Shown here piece by piece: positions 6,559 through 6,724 of a stretch of DNA of 6,724 bases (position 1 is its first letter; every line of letters begins with the position of its first letter). The DNA comes from Ruminococcus sp. UBA4350. GTDB taxonomy: Bacteria; Bacillota; Clostridia; Oscillospirales; Ruminococcaceae. A model generated the notes under the pieces. That model was not told where the DNA came from and ran no database searches. It worked only from the letters and a program-made list of their open reading frames with translations. Both the position numbers and the translations under genes were made by a program. The stretch spans positions 6,904 to 13,627 of the forward strand of contig DGSY01000111.1 in NCBI GenBank assembly GCA_002394125.1, given 5' to 3'.

Positions 6559-6724
6559 TCACAGAACCATCAGCAATGTTCCGGCTCCAATCAGGATACA
6601 CCCTATCACTGACTTAAAAGTAAATTCTTCATGCAGAAAAACAAACGCCAGTATCAGCGTAATGACAACGGACAACTTATCAATCGGGACGACTTTTGAA
6701 GCGTCTCCCATCTGCAAGGCCTTG
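6559..6724 (-). CDS. EamA/DMT family transporter, C-terminal part
   Basis: The last 54 codons of a minus-strand gene are present; the 5' part lies beyond the window. The fragment contains KALQMGDASKVVPIDKLSVV, then a hydrophobic helix (VITLILAFVFL), a short charged turn (HEEFTFKS), and a final helix (VIGCILIGAGTLLMVL) before TGA. This pattern is typical of the C-terminal two helices of EamA (PF00892) drug/metabolite transporters, particularly the half-size four-helix kind of about 140 residues that acts as a dimer. The substrate is unknown. Its GC content, about 44%, and its use of ATA, TTG, GGA and ACA codons differ from the GC-rich genes to the left. It converges on the ATPase gene and so is a separate transcription unit. 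Confidence 0.85.
   Translation of the reverse strand, partial: KALQMGDASKVVPIDKLSVVITLILAFVFLHEEFTFKSVIGCILIGAGTLLMVL

Overview
The window reads as ordinary chromosomal DNA from a GC-rich gut-type Clostridia (Ruminococcaceae/Oscillospiraceae-like). This is an inference from AAGGAG-type ribosome binding sites, clean sigma-A-type promoters, GC near 60% in sampled parts of the coding sequence, and the style of the proteins. No rRNA, tRNA, CRISPR array, insertion sequence or phage gene was seen.

Layout. Left part, minus strand: a glycogen/alpha-glucan debranching enzyme (glgX type, 1431-3524) followed 61 bp downstream by a MATE-family multidrug/organic-cation exporter (29-1369). No terminator or promoter is evident between them, so they are probably one transcript, read from a strong promoter at about 3578-3606. 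Centre (3525-4011): a 487-bp divergent intergenic region holding two outward-facing promoters and a GC-rich hairpin that may belong to a dispersed repeat. Right part, plus strand: a 796-residue P-type cation ATPase (4012-6402) with its own near-consensus promoter and strong RBS. It ends in a convergent intergenic region with two hairpins, one suited to terminating each strand. Far right, minus strand: the last 54 codons of an EamA/DMT-type small membrane transporter (6559-6724, cut by the window edge), clearly lower in GC (about 44%) than the rest.

Function. GlgX removes alpha-1,6 branches from glycogen-type glucans in the cytoplasm. The MATE protein, the P-type ATPase and the EamA protein are membrane transporters with no evident pathway link to GlgX or to each other. 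The ATPase most resembles the compact CtpE-like group: it keeps the PEGL glutamate of Ca2+ pumps but lacks two other acidic ligands of SERCA. I found no convincing new multigene system. The points most worth a second look are the possible repeat shared by the MATE gene end and the central intergenic region, the ion site of the ATPase, and the composition change at the right edge.
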